Source: a virus
DNA: 64,000 nucleotides
Direction: 5' to 3' (one strand)
Virus record (IMG/VR): IMGVR_UViG_3300042314_000343
Span: 1-64,000 of that record
In this document: positions 15,029 to 22,189 of the stretch, piece by piece
Layout: the number at the start of each line of letters is the position of its first letter
How positions within the stretch are numbered: the stretch's first letter is position 1
The notes under the pieces: generated by a model
What the model saw: only the letters and a program-made list of their open reading frames with translations
Told to the model about the DNA's origin: nothing
The model's database searches: none
Translations under genes and position numbers: made by a program

Positions 15029-15241
15029 TTAATAACTTTCTGCTATGGTTTGCCAAAGCCAAGATATTGTTTCTTCAGCAACGTAGTCGTTTTCCTTCTG
15101 CTTCTGCATCATGATTTCTCTCATTGCTTCAAAGATCCTAAATCTTTCTAGCTGGCTGGACAAGTAGAATATCTGCTCTCCATCAGTACCAATCCTATTA
15201 ATGAGATTGTGAAGTTCTAGCAAGATTTCTTCCTTATCCAT
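15029..15241 (-). CDS. Small helical protein, unknown
   Basis: 70 residues, mostly predicted helix with Glu/Lys/Gln-rich heptads. Not recognised. It is transcribed from one half of a divergent pair of extended -10 promoters and is probably leaderless. Confidence 0.55.
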   Translation of the reverse strand: MDKEEILLELHNLINRIGTDGEQIFYLSSQLERFRIFEAMREIMMQKQKENDYVAEETISWLWQTIAESY

Positions 15242-15247
15242 AAAGCA

Positions 15248-15270
15248 ATTATACCAGGGTATGGTATAAT
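15248..15270. promoter_or_regulatory. Back-to-back extended -10 promoters, both leaderless
   Basis: TGGTATAAT on the minus strand (15248-15256) and TGGTATAAT on the plus strand (15262-15270), each exactly 6 bases from the ATG of 15241 (-) and 15277 (+). Confidence 0.65.
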
Positions 15271-15276
15271 TTATAT

Positions 15277-15462
15277 ATGAATAACTGTCCAGCTTGTGGG
15301 GATGCCCTAGTAAACATTATCTATGGAGTACCTGGTCAGCGTCTGATTGACATAGCTAAGACTGGTGACATAGTTCTGGGAGGAACCCCTTCTGGACCAA
15401 GAGCAGAGTATTTTTGCACATCATGCAATGAAGAATACAGCAAAACAGAAAGCCCATCTTAA
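15277..15462 (+). CDS. Small zinc-ribbon protein
   Basis: 61 residues: CPACGDALVNIIYGVPG at the start and YFCTSCNEEY at the end form two CxxC pairs. Similar proteins with a VYGxPG...GDxxLGG core occur in actinobacteria. Function unknown. TAATG overlap with the next gene. Confidence 0.68.
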   Translation: MNNCPACGDALVNIIYGVPGQRLIDIAKTGDIVLGGTPSGPRAEYFCTSCNEEYSKTESPS

Positions 15463-15686
15463 TGGATATTAACAATCTCGCAAACATGCGACTAACAGAT
15501 TTTGAACAGCTTGGAAAAGCACAATATAACAGTGGCTTTGTGGCTGCTATGGATGCTATGATTAAGCTACTAGAGGGCCAGACAGAAGAGAACTGCATAG
15601 CAGGAGAGAGCTGTTCGGACCCAGGATACGACAAGATGCTAGAGATCATAGAGGGATTGAAGATAGCCAGACTAAATCTGGTATAA
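15462..15686 (+). CDS. Small protein of the SGF/GMYEAI paralogue group
   Basis: 74 residues. GKAQYNSGFVAAMDAMIKLLEG resembles the NSGFNAGIQIGMYEAIGIL segment of 17618 and the related one of 16959, so these may be diverged paralogues. Function unknown. Confidence 0.55.
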   Translation: MDINNLANMRLTDFEQLGKAQYNSGFVAAMDAMIKLLEGQTEENCIAGESCSDPGYDKMLEIIEGLKIARLNLV

Positions 15687-15734
15687 GTTCAACAAATAAA
15701 TGATGGCTGTTCAATTGACACCATCAGCCTTTAG

Positions 15735-15743
15735 TGGTAAAAT
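15735..15743 (+). promoter_or_regulatory. Extended -10 promoter, leaderless for 15750
   Basis: TGGTAAAAT with 6 bases to ATG. Confidence 0.5.
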
Positions 15744-15749
15744 ATAGTA

Positions 15750-15914
15750 ATGCAATCAAAGTTCAAATTTCCAATATACGAAGATAGAGTTTATACTCTA
15801 AGGTATGACGGATTTGAGCTGGAGGTTACTGGTGAAGCCATCCTAGCACAGTTTCGTAGGCAAGCTTTTATGTTAGATTTTATTGAACAGTTAGACAAGG
15901 AAAAAGATGAGTAG
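15750..15914 (+). CDS. Small protein, unknown
   Basis: 54 residues (MQSKFKFPIYEDRVY...). Not recognised. Its 3' end overlaps the next gene by 8 bases, and the spacing to the promoter suggests a leaderless mRNA. Confidence 0.58.
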   Translation: MQSKFKFPIYEDRVYTLRYDGFELEVTGEAILAQFRRQAFMLDFIEQLDKEKDE

Positions 15915-16320
15915 CTTTCAGTCAGAGTCTACCAAATCTGGCAACAGTTTTGAGGACTTGGTGCTATCAGATCTTTCAAAGTACGGTGCAAAAGACATAA
16001 CAAAGAACTTCGTACTTGATGACGTTGGTGTAGAGGCAGACTTTTACTTCCTAGACGGTGTTGGAAGAAAGTTTTATGTAGAGGCCAAGGGTGGCGAAGC
16101 TGGTCCAAACAAGCGTCCAGGAGCCAAGAGAACTGACAATGTAAAGAAGGCTGTGGCTAACGGGGCATTGATCAAGGCAGCACACCCAGAGTCACAGTTT
16201 CTGATATACTTTTCTGAGTTACCAAAGTTTGGCAGCTCATCACACAAAATGATAAAGAACGCTGTTATGGCAGGGTACGTTGACGGAGTAAGGTATTTGA
16301 TTAAGTATGAACAAAATTAA
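15907..16320 (+). CDS. PD-(D/E)XK-like nuclease (putative)
   Basis: 137 residues. GNSFEDLVLSDL, then VGVEADFYF and KFYVEAKGGE, fit the restriction-enzyme fold: an acidic residue on strand 2 and the E-x-K pair on strand 3 (VEAK). The rest is a helix-rich end. It could be a recombination or repair nuclease or a restriction-type enzyme. No methylase lies next to it. Confidence 0.65.
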   Translation: MSSFQSESTKSGNSFEDLVLSDLSKYGAKDITKNFVLDDVGVEADFYFLDGVGRKFYVEAKGGEAGPNKRPGAKRTDNVKKAVANGALIKAAHPESQFLIYFSELPKFGSSSHKMIKNAVMAGYVDGVRYLIKYEQN

Positions 16321-16525
16321 CACAGACATTCAGAATGCAAAGTGGCACACTCTTTGGAAGAAGCGTATGGCACAGGGCAAGCCACGTGAGGGCGACTACA
16401 ACTTTGTAGTATGGAAGAATGGTGGAGAGCTTGTGGTTGAGCCTTGGACTAGGTCTGAGCCACCGTCAGTATTCACAAATGGTGAATGGGTAGCCTTAGC
16501 AGGCGACTATAGAGAGGAAGACTAA
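16307..16525 (+). CDS. Small protein, unknown
   Basis: 72 residues, Trp-rich (WHTLWKK, VVWKNGG, VEPWTR). Overlaps both neighbours, indicating translational coupling in a run of short genes. Confidence 0.6.
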   Translation: MNKINTDIQNAKWHTLWKKRMAQGKPREGDYNFVVWKNGGELVVEPWTRSEPPSVFTNGEWVALAGDYREED

Positions 16526-16635
16526 TGGCAGCAAAGACCAAGGGGAATAGAAACTCCGAACGACAGAATGGCAAGGCGGCCAAGAAAAGCCCAAAGGTGT
16601 TTGATCCACAGAAGAGACGCCTGGTAAAGAAATAA
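16525..16635 (+). CDS. Short basic peptide, unknown
   Basis: 36 residues, very rich in Lys/Arg/Asn (MAAKTKGNRNSERQN...). TAATG overlaps at both ends support it as a real gene. It may bind nucleic acid, on charge only. Confidence 0.5.
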   Translation: MAAKTKGNRNSERQNGKAAKKSPKVFDPQKRRLVKK

Positions 16636-16766
16636 TGAGCCAGTTTGAATACTCAGTTGGCTTGGCAAGACCGAGAACTGATGAAGAATTTTATGCCTTG
16701 GTTGTAGAGTATCTTAAGAATAAAGCCTTGACACAAGAGGCTTCTGACGATACAATTGATGTATGA
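16635..16766 (+). CDS. Short protein, unknown
   Basis: 43 residues (MSQFEYSVGLARPRTDEEFY...). Start overlaps the previous stop; its TGA overlaps the next ATG. Confidence 0.5.
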   Translation: MSQFEYSVGLARPRTDEEFYALVVEYLKNKALTQEASDDTIDV

Positions 16767-16975
16767 TATTTGTACAAGCCAAGCGTGATACATACATTAA
16801 CCTAATGAAGAACATGGATGCAGAGACTGCAATCCCAAAAGGTACTCGCATGTTCCTAATTACATCCGATAAGCAAACTAAATACCTAGAGCCTAGGGAG
16901 ATCTGTGTCTATACACCAGAACTTGGGCTAAACTACACATACGAAGGAGACTGGGAAGATGCCAAAAGTTTTTAA
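16763..16975 (+). CDS. Small protein, unknown
   Basis: 70 residues, beta-rich (GTRMFLITSDKQTKYLEPREICVY). Not recognised. Overlaps both neighbours. Confidence 0.58.
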   Translation: MIFVQAKRDTYINLMKNMDAETAIPKGTRMFLITSDKQTKYLEPREICVYTPELGLNYTYEGDWEDAKSF

Positions 16976-17177
16976 AAGAAAGAAGCTAAACAACGCATAC
17001 AATGACGGCTGGTTTGACGGCTATGCCGAGGGCGTTGGTACTGGAATGATTGAGGCTATCGGTATTCTAGAAACACAGCAGGAGAAGTTTGGCGGTATCG
17101 CTGCCATTGACGACCTAATCAAACTAATTAATAATAAGACAGCTATCACGGTCCAGAGCTACAGGGATGACACGTGA
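16959..17177 (+). CDS. Small paralogue, GMIEAIGIL family
   Basis: 72 residues with DGYAEGVGTGMIEAIGIL and AIDDLIKLINNK. Clearly related to 17618 (GMYEAIGIL, GIDDLIKLIRED) and loosely to 15462: a local gene family of unknown role. Confidence 0.62.
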   Translation: MPKVFKRKKLNNAYNDGWFDGYAEGVGTGMIEAIGILETQQEKFGGIAAIDDLIKLINNKTAITVQSYRDDT

Positions 17178-17392
17178 GAACACCAATCATGAGCAAGGTT
17201 CTTCGGTATGAAAAGAGTTCCTGGAATTTTGGAGGAGCTTTAGTATTCTTTGACAAGGCTTCGCTTTACCTAGGAAGAACAGATCACTGGGGCATTGGTG
17301 CAAACATTAACTTCTATGACAGATCATTCACATTTGAGATACTAAACCTTTATATGGGCATAGAGTTCTGGCATTCAGAGGGAGAAAACTAA
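17174..17392 (+). CDS. Small beta-rich protein, unknown
   Basis: 72 residues from GTG 17174, which overlaps the previous TGA; ATG 17189 is an alternative. Aromatic, strand-rich (WNFGGALVFFDKASLYLG). Not recognised. Confidence 0.55.
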   Translation: MRTPIMSKVLRYEKSSWNFGGALVFFDKASLYLGRTDHWGIGANINFYDRSFTFEILNLYMGIEFWHSEGEN

Positions 17393-17499
17393 TGGCTAAG
17401 ATGGCAAGCCTACACGCAGAAGGCTATACGGACAAAGAGCTAGAAGAGATGAGCGAAGCTGAGCTCGTTGAAATTTTAGAAGACATTTTAATAGATTAA
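17392..17499 (+). CDS. Short acidic peptide, unknown
   Basis: 35 residues ending in a Glu-rich helix (EEMSEAELVEILEDIL). TAATG overlap with the upstream gene. Confidence 0.48.
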   Translation: MAKMASLHAEGYTDKELEEMSEAELVEILEDILID

Positions 17500-17551
17500 G
17501 TTCGGGCGTAAAATTCGGCGGTAAATAAGAGATGGTTACAAGCACAAGTGC

Positions 17552-17580
17552 TTGACATTCTCTAGTATTCCCTGTATACT
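17552..17580 (+). promoter_or_regulatory. Consensus sigma70 promoter
   Basis: TTGACA, a 17-bp spacer, TATACT. It drives 17618 onward; AAGGAAAG ribosome binding site follows. Confidence 0.82.
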
Positions 17581-17617
17581 TTCATTAAACAAACAATATC
17601 TTTCATTTAAGGAAAGC

Positions 17618-17839
17618 ATGAAGAAAAAGAAACTAAAGCAGTTAGAAATTGACCTAAAAGAAAGACACCATGAAGTCTGGAATTCTGGGTTTAATGCAGG
17701 TATCCAAATTGGCATGTACGAAGCCATTGGCATTCTAATGTTCCAAGCAGATAACCATGGTAACGTAGCAGGTATTGATGATCTAATTAAACTAATTAGA
17801 GAAGACATTGAGAAGGTAGCAGGGAGTTACGGTATCTAA
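17618..17839 (+). CDS. Small paralogue, GMYEAIGIL family
   Basis: 73 residues from the ATG after AAGGAAAG. Shares SGFNAG...GMYEAIGIL...GIDDLIKLI with 16959. Function unknown. Start of a separate operon of four genes. Confidence 0.65.
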   Translation: MKKKKLKQLEIDLKERHHEVWNSGFNAGIQIGMYEAIGILMFQADNHGNVAGIDDLIKLIREDIEKVAGSYGI

Positions 17840-17937
17840 TGGATTTTATGAGAGAAGCACTAGGACCTGGCTGGGCATATTATGTAGCCTTTGGCATTCT
17901 ATTTGTATGGTGGGTGTTAGTAAAGGTAAGTAAGTAA
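17839..17937 (+). CDS. Short membrane peptide
   Basis: 32 residues, almost entirely one hydrophobic helix (WAYYVAFGILFVWWVLVKV). TAATG overlaps on both sides. Confidence 0.52.
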   Translation: MDFMREALGPGWAYYVAFGILFVWWVLVKVSK

Positions 17938-18143
17938 TGGTATCTAAGCAGCACTGTCCCGTATGTGGCTTTTTGATGATGTATAGTGTTGAAGATGAAG
18001 GCACTACATATACCTGTATTAATAGCCATGGAACAATTGGTAAGGCAGACCAAGGAGTTCACATGTCACAGGGTTTAGCAGAGGCATATAGGTCTTTGGG
18101 ATCTAATGTAGATATTTTGCTGGAGTATTTGAAGAGACCCTAA
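17937..18143 (+). CDS. Small protein with CPVC motif
   Basis: 68 residues. CPVCGFLM with a single later Cys and His (YTCINSHG) suggests a minimal zinc ribbon. Not recognised further. Confidence 0.6.
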   Translation: MVSKQHCPVCGFLMMYSVEDEGTTYTCINSHGTIGKADQGVHMSQGLAEAYRSLGSNVDILLEYLKRP

Positions 18144-18910
18144 TGGCAGGCAAACCCCACCCAAGAGAGCACGGTAGCATAAAGGGATATAAGCAGCACG
18201 AGTATTACAAAGAACCCAAGTGCCAGGATTGCTTAGACGCTAGAGCTGCGATGATGCGAGAACATCGCAAGACTGATAAATACCAAGAGTATCGTAAAGA
18301 TTGGTACGCTAGAAACAGGGATCGTGAGCTAGAAAATGCTCGTCAGTGGAAGAAAGCCAACAAAGAGCGTGTTGCTGAGTATGTAAGAAAGCGGTACTCA
18401 GAAAAGAAGGATGAGATTAATGCTCAGAGACGTGAGACATATCACAACAATGAGGAGTCTCGAAAGAAAGTATTAAAGAAGAATGCTCAGTGGGAGAGAT
18501 CAAACAGGGATAAGATAAATCAGTCTAATAGAGAAAGACGTAGAAGACATCCTGAGAAGCATAGAGAATCAAGCAGAAGATGGTATGCTGCAAACAGAGA
18601 AAAGATTAGAACTGTTTATCGTAGAAGAAGAAACGATAGGTATGGCTATGGCTTTTTGAGAGAAGCATACAGCACTCAAGAAGTGATTGATACCTATGGC
18701 AGTGACTGTCATATCTGTAGCAATCCTATCGATCTTAATCAGAGTAGGAAACCAGGAGTAGAAGGATGGGAGAATGCTTTGCACATTGACCATGTCATTC
18801 CACTTGTAGCTGGAGGACCAGACAGACTAGACAATGTGCGTCCAGCACATGCCTTTTGTAATCTATCCAAAGGTGCTAAAATTTCGGGGAATAAAAAGAA
18901 CCCTTCGTAA
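18143..18910 (+). CDS. HNH endonuclease with long charged N-terminal region
   Basis: 255 residues. Residues about 1-170 are extremely rich in Arg, Lys, Glu and Asn, with repeated WYARNRD/WYAANREKI and WERSNRDK units that look like DNA-binding helices. The C-terminus holds the HNH core: CHIC (about 194), LHIDHVIPLVAGG with the Asp-His pair, and PAHAFCNLSKG. Probably a sequence-specific nicking or homing nuclease. It borders the repeat-rich non-coding region, a common place for such enzymes near origins. Confidence 0.82.
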   Translation: MAGKPHPREHGSIKGYKQHEYYKEPKCQDCLDARAAMMREHRKTDKYQEYRKDWYARNRDRELENARQWKKANKERVAEYVRKRYSEKKDEINAQRRETYHNNEESRKKVLKKNAQWERSNRDKINQSNRERRRRHPEKHRESSRRWYAANREKIRTVYRRRRNDRYGYGFLREAYSTQEVIDTYGSDCHICSNPIDLNQSRKPGVEGWENALHIDHVIPLVAGGPDRLDNVRPAHAFCNLSKGAKISGNKKNPS

Positions 18911-18911
18911 T
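18886..18911 (+). repeat. TCGTAAT bipartite repeat, copy 1
   Basis: GGGG, 15 bases, TCGTAAT. Overlaps the 3' end of the HNH gene. Confidence 0.6.
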
Positions 18912-18946
18912 ACCTATATAAACATCTATAGAAAGAATAACCCTAT

Positions 18947-19021
18947 ATGCAAGACATAATCCTCATGTTCCTGATATCCCTGATAGGAGCAGCTATTGCT
19001 TTATGGATCAGAGAGCATTAG
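18947..19021 (+). CDS. Possible 24-residue membrane peptide
   Basis: One hydrophobic helix (ILMFLISLIGAAIALWI). GAAAGAAT precedes the ATG. Weakly supported because of its length. Confidence 0.35.
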   Translation: MQDIILMFLISLIGAAIALWIREH

Positions 19022-19311
19022 AAGGCTTTGGAGATATCCCCCTATCCGACTTTCAAGATTGAACTTATACCCTCGCAGAATGGCATACAGAGCTTCTGAG
19101 AGGTGTTTCTGATAGCTTATTTGATGAAATACATCTTACTGGATATGTTTGTTTAGATAGTGAAGCAAGATGGAGAAGTAAGTATTGGGTAATTATGCCC
19201 ATATATATAAGGCTTCGTAATCCATTCTACACCAAATACCCATATCTGTCAATCCTTTTTACCAAATTGTTATATCCCCAATGCCCAAATATCCCTGTTT
19301 ATTTTGTTTAA
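19003..19311 (+). pseudogene. ORF interrupted by an in-frame TGA
   Basis: 19 codons, then TGA at 19060, then 82 further in-frame codons before TAA. The first half after TGA (AEWHTELLRGVSDSLF) looks coding; the last part overlaps the repeat region and does not. It is either a decayed gene or a chance frame. Confidence 0.3.
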
Positions 19312-19326
19312 AAACATAGCAATTTT

Positions 19327-19352
19327 GGGGAAAAATATATGTCCTTCGTAAT
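19327..19352 (+). repeat. TCGTAAT bipartite repeat, copy 2
   Basis: GGGG-N15-TCGTAAT; first of the dense cluster. Confidence 0.65.
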
Positions 19353-19380
19353 CTTTTTTGTCATTATATATACATAATTT

Positions 19381-19406
19381 GGGAGATTTTATATGTGTAT
19401 CGTAAT
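19381..19406 (+). repeat. TCGTAAT bipartite repeat, copy 3
   Basis: GGGA-N15-TCGTAAT. Confidence 0.65.
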
Positions 19407-19573
19407 GTATATTATATAGGGGGAAATCAGGTATGATCTACTGGATACCCTGGCCTTTGGCCACCCGCTTTGCGGGGGTATTGAATAAAGTATAAGCAAT
19501 ATCCCCTATATAAACATAAACAAATAGATCTATATATCACTATACATCTTGATAACCATATAGTCCATATTCT

Positions 19574-19599
19574 GGGAAAAATATATTTGGGATCGTAAT
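19574..19599 (+). repeat. TCGTAAT bipartite repeat, copy 4
   Basis: GGGA-N15-TCGTAAT, followed by GTCTTTT as in copies 5 and 7. Confidence 0.65.
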
Positions 19600-19635
19600 G
19601 TCTTTTTAATCAAACAAACATGTACATAAGTTTCA

Positions 19636-19660
19636 GGGATTTTTTAAAGTCCTTCGTAAT
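19636..19660 (+). repeat. TCGTAAT bipartite repeat, copy 5
   Basis: GGGA-N14-TCGTAAT followed by GTCTTTT. Confidence 0.65.
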
Positions 19661-19678
19661 GTCTTTTATGTATATATA

Positions 19679-19703
19679 GGGAGAAATATGTCATGATCGT
19701 AAT
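19679..19703 (+). repeat. TCGTAAT bipartite repeat, copy 6
   Basis: GGGA-N14-TCGTAAT. Confidence 0.62.
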
Positions 19704-19733
19704 ACCCTGGCAAACCCTGGAAATGTAGATTTC

Positions 19734-19759
19734 GGGGAAAAATTATACACCATCGTAAT
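19734..19759 (+). repeat. TCGTAAT bipartite repeat, copy 7
   Basis: GGGG-N15-TCGTAAT followed by GTCTTTT. Confidence 0.65.
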
Positions 19760-19782
19760 GTCTTTTGTCAATACCCTGCATG

Positions 19783-19820
19783 TAACGGTTTGATAACATT
19801 TGGAGCCCCCAGGGGCCCCT
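19783..19820. repeat. Phased TAAC pair next to a GGGGCCCC element
   Basis: TAAC at 19783 and 19794 (11 bp apart), then a GCCCCCAGGGGCCCC palindromic stretch. Confidence 0.5.
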
Positions 19821-19907
19821 CAAACAAAAAACTGGTAGAAGATTACGAATACCCCAGTTGCAATAACCGAAAGACGCATATCTCCTACCAGTAGTTCTAT
19901 TGTAGCA

Positions 19908-20174
19908 CTACTCCACTACGAAGTCAAGCAAATCATCCAAAGTTTCAAAGCCTGTGTCTTCTTTAATATTTAAACCAGCAAGCAAGACATCGAATGCCTC
20001 CAGGACAAAACCCTCTGCGGTTTCGTTTGCCTTAACCAGACCATTAGAGATTAGGTAAGCCAGTGGCAGTCCAAGATCGTTATACTCCATGAAGTCTTTG
20101 AATTGCTCTTCCCCACGATAGTCCATCCATAAGTCTGCTAGGATACTTATCTTTGCTTCTTTAGTAGTCTCCAT
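19908..20174 (-). CDS. Small conserved phage protein (GLPLAYLI group)
   Basis: 88 residues. DFMEYNDLGLPLAYLISNGLV aligns with EWVNQENISLPLAFAVDFGF of the next gene upstream, so the two are paralogues. Acidic. Function unknown. Confidence 0.65.
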   Translation of the reverse strand: METTKEAKISILADLWMDYRGEEQFKDFMEYNDLGLPLAYLISNGLVKANETAEGFVLEAFDVLLAGLNIKEDTGFETLDDLLDFVVE

Positions 20175-20176
20175 TA

Positions 20177-20473
20177 CTATACCGCCTCTGGAATCGTTAG
20201 TGTCATTATTCGTGTTGGAACCTTTGTAGTTTCATACACAAGGTCAGTTACATCTTCAAGACCACGCTCATCTGCAATCTGCTTGGCGTGTTCGTATGTC
20301 AATCTTAGGTTCTCAGCACCCTTGTCTGTCAAGGTAGCAAATCCGAAATCAACTGCGAATGCCAGCGGTAGAGAAATGTTCTCTTGGTTTACCCACTCAA
20401 TAACATTTGGGTTCTCATCGTGCTCTGTGCCAATGAATGATAGTGCCTTGATAATTTCTTCCATAGTATCCAT
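20177..20473 (-). CDS. Small conserved phage protein (SLPLAFAV group)
   Basis: 98 residues, paralogous to 19908 in the central SLPLAFAVDFGFATL block with a longer C-terminus. GGAGGGTAAGG precedes the start. Function unknown. Confidence 0.62.
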   Translation of the reverse strand: MDTMEEIIKALSFIGTEHDENPNVIEWVNQENISLPLAFAVDFGFATLTDKGAENLRLTYEHAKQIADERGLEDVTDLVYETTKVPTRIMTLTIPEAV

Positions 20474-20494
20474 TATACCCTTACCCTCCGACTT

Positions 20495-20704
20495 TTAGAA
20501 CAGACTTGTCTGCTCGTATGCGTTTTCTTTTTCCCACTCTGCTGACTCAGTTACTACTAGCAATCTGTTGTAATGGACATTCTGCATTCTTGCTATGTTT
20601 CTTCCTACTTCGTCAAGGTTGATAGTAATTGGTTCTAGCAACTGAACAATCTGCTCTGCTACTTTTTCTTCTCTGCTCTTTGGTAATCGTCTGCTTCTTG
20701 CCAT
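20495..20704 (-). CDS. Small protein, unknown
   Basis: 69 residues with a basic N-terminus (MARSRRLPKSREEK) and an amphipathic helix. Not recognised. AAGGAGAG ribosome binding site; first gene of a three-gene operon. Confidence 0.6.
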   Translation of the reverse strand: MARSRRLPKSREEKVAEQIVQLLEPITINLDEVGRNIARMQNVHYNRLLVVTESAEWEKENAYEQTSLF

Positions 20705-20725
20705 TTGGTTGCTCTCCTTGTGTCC

Positions 20726-20754
20726 ATTATCTCATAAGTTGTAGAGGGTGTCAA
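20726..20754 (-). promoter_or_regulatory. Sigma70 promoter for 20704
   Basis: Minus strand TTGACA, 17 bp, GATAAT. No GTCAGAC box. The -35 lies in one arm of a 12-bp inverted repeat. Confidence 0.72.
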
Positions 20755-20782
20755 GGAAGAAAGTAGGAAATCCTTGACACCC
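20746..20782. repeat. 12-bp inverted repeat over the -35
   Basis: GGGTGTCAAGGA and TCCTTGACACCC, perfect, with a 13-base loop. A candidate repressor operator for the operon at 20704. Confidence 0.6.
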
Positions 20783-20783
20783 C

Positions 20784-20860
20784 CTGTGTGATACGATGAG
20801 CGACCCCTCACTCATTTGCCGTATCACGTCCCACTGGAGTAGTCTCGACAGTGGGAATCT
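20784..20860 (-). terminator. Double hairpin, likely terminator of 20865
   Basis: Two hairpins follow the gene's stop: CCCACTG/CAGTGGG, then a nested GTGATACG/CGTATCAC stem with an inner ATGAG/CTCAT. No clean U tract on the minus strand, so it may be a 3' structure rather than an intrinsic terminator. Confidence 0.5.
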
Positions 20861-20864
20861 TTGT

Positions 20865-21260
20865 TTAGTTAGTTAGTCTATCGCCATAGTTACCAGACTC
20901 CAGGTCCTCCCAGTACTTTGGCAATCGATCGAAATACTCTTTGAGTCTGTCTGAAAGCTTGCTCCAGTAGTTCTTTCGGAATTCCTCCAAGCCGTACCAT
21001 AGGTCAGCCTCATCTTTAAAGTAATCATCTCTATTAAATCCAATAGACTGAATCTCTTCAGCTGTTAGGTCAATAGGGTCATCCCACTCATCTTGGTTAC
21101 CGTCCTTATATGCATAGACGTGAATCTTCCAGGACGCTGGGTCAAAGTAGCTATCGCCCTTGTCCTCGTCGTACTCTTCAGGCATGAAGATATTGAGGTC
21201 CCACTCAATGTGCTCCTTGCCTGCATTCTTATTACGCTTATCCAACATAGTTTGTGACAT
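20865..21260 (-). CDS. Conserved acidic phage protein, unknown
   Basis: 131 residues from the ATG that overlaps the end of 21238 (GAGGG upstream). Rich in Asp, Glu, Trp and Tyr (DLWYGLEEFRKNYWSKL). Acidic surface proteins of this kind include DNA mimics, but nothing shows that here. Confidence 0.58.
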   Translation of the reverse strand: MSQTMLDKRNKNAGKEHIEWDLNIFMPEEYDEDKGDSYFDPASWKIHVYAYKDGNQDEWDDPIDLTAEEIQSIGFNRDDYFKDEADLWYGLEEFRKNYWSKLSDRLKEYFDRLPKYWEDLESGNYGDRLTN

Positions 21261-21630
21261 ATCCACTACCCTCACATTTCTCACAGTCTGGGTCTCCCCA
21301 GTTATCATTACGCTTTACTAGAACATCTTCTTCTTCGCTGTAGCACTCGCACTCTTCTTCCACGGAAAGAAGAACATAGTCGTCCTCGTCTTCCCAAGGA
21401 ACCTCACAGACATAATAGCTAAGTCTGTTTACAAATGAGTAGCCTGCAACAATAAGTGTTGACAAGTCTGCGTCAACAAGTGTCCAGACATACCTCTGGT
21501 CTAGAGACCTGACATAGTCAACCTCTTCACCATAGGTTTCGAACTGTTGCTCATCATGCTTCCTAAAATGATTAGTCTTAGGCTTGAACTTTGCTTCCCA
21601 CTCTGCCCAACCCTGATACTCTGTTGCCAT
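21238..21630 (-). CDS. Acidic protein with C-terminal Cys motifs
   Basis: 130 residues ending CECYSEEED...CEKCEGSGYVTN; the CxxCxGxG pair resembles a DnaJ-type zinc centre. Function unknown. Confidence 0.6.
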   Translation of the reverse strand: MATEYQGWAEWEAKFKPKTNHFRKHDEQQFETYGEEVDYVRSLDQRYVWTLVDADLSTLIVAGYSFVNRLSYYVCEVPWEDEDDYVLLSVEEECECYSEEEDVLVKRNDNWGDPDCEKCEGSGYVTNYVG

Positions 21631-21643
21631 TATTTCCTACTTT

Positions 21644-22168
21644 CTAAAAATGGAAGTCTACAAATACAAGATACCAGTTTTTGTTGCCTGTGTCAATACT
21701 TTCCAACATATATTTTGTATTGGTTGTCTCGTGATACATGTCGTAGAAGTAAGAGTTGAAATCCCACTTGCCCTGTGTCATGTCAATCATCTTGTGTAGG
21801 TCATACAGCTGGAACCCAAAGTCCATTTGTCCGTTATAGCTATCAAGAACACTGTTTATATCAACATTCTTATTGTTGAAAGTTTGGCGGTAGCGATTGA
21901 ATTCCACCATACGTTCTGCAATAGCTTCATCGACAGTATCAAGAAACTTCTTAGGCTCTTCATCATATGAGATAGTCATAGACTGGTCTTCTTCATCATA
22001 GACGTCGCTACCGTTGTCATTCCAACGTCCGCCTCCAGTTATAAACCAGTCATACCAAGAGGATAGGTTATACTCGTCACCCATTTCATTCTCAAGATAA
22101 TCTTTGACTAAACGGAATGCGTGGTCTTTGTCTTCTGCTTGAACTGCTATACGTTGCAATACGTGCAT
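21644..22168 (-). CDS. Conserved phage protein, unknown
   Basis: 174 residues. Starts with a beta-alpha-beta-like RIAVQAEDKDHAFRLVKDYL, then an aromatic, acidic middle containing WYDWFITGGGRW. Not recognised. Likely co-transcribed with the genes on both sides. Confidence 0.62.
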   Translation of the reverse strand: MHVLQRIAVQAEDKDHAFRLVKDYLENEMGDEYNLSSWYDWFITGGGRWNDNGSDVYDEEDQSMTISYDEEPKKFLDTVDEAIAERMVEFNRYRQTFNNKNVDINSVLDSYNGQMDFGFQLYDLHKMIDMTQGKWDFNSYFYDMYHETTNTKYMLESIDTGNKNWYLVFVDFHF

Positions 22169-22189
22169 GGGGTTACTTTCTACTAGGGT

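Larger units (their letters stand above)
18911..19907. other. Convergent ~1 kb non-coding region, candidate replication origin or control region
   Basis: No convincing gene spans this gap between converging operons. It is AT-rich with TATA runs and holds six closely spaced GGG(G/A)-N14/15-TCGTAAT repeats (19327-19759), an extra TCGTAAT at 19215, a palindromic TGGCC...GGCCA-like stretch near 19450, TAAC pairs at 19783 and a GCCCCCAGGGGCCCC element at 19804. Iterons in an AT-rich, gene-free region resemble a phage origin, but this is inference. Confidence 0.5.

Noticed and set aside
19060-19062. TGA read as Trp or stop-codon recoding
   Set aside because: TGA ends several genes with clear ATGA overlaps (for example 7251, 13036, 17177), so the standard code applies.
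18886-19759. Regular repeats resembling a CRISPR array
   Set aside because: The repeat is bipartite and short, spacing varies from 43 to 193 bp, there are no unique equal-length spacers and no cas genes; single copies occur at promoters.
20774-20779. Plus-strand TTGACA in the inverted repeat
   Set aside because: 17 bp downstream is TGAGCG, not a -10, and no plus-strand gene follows.
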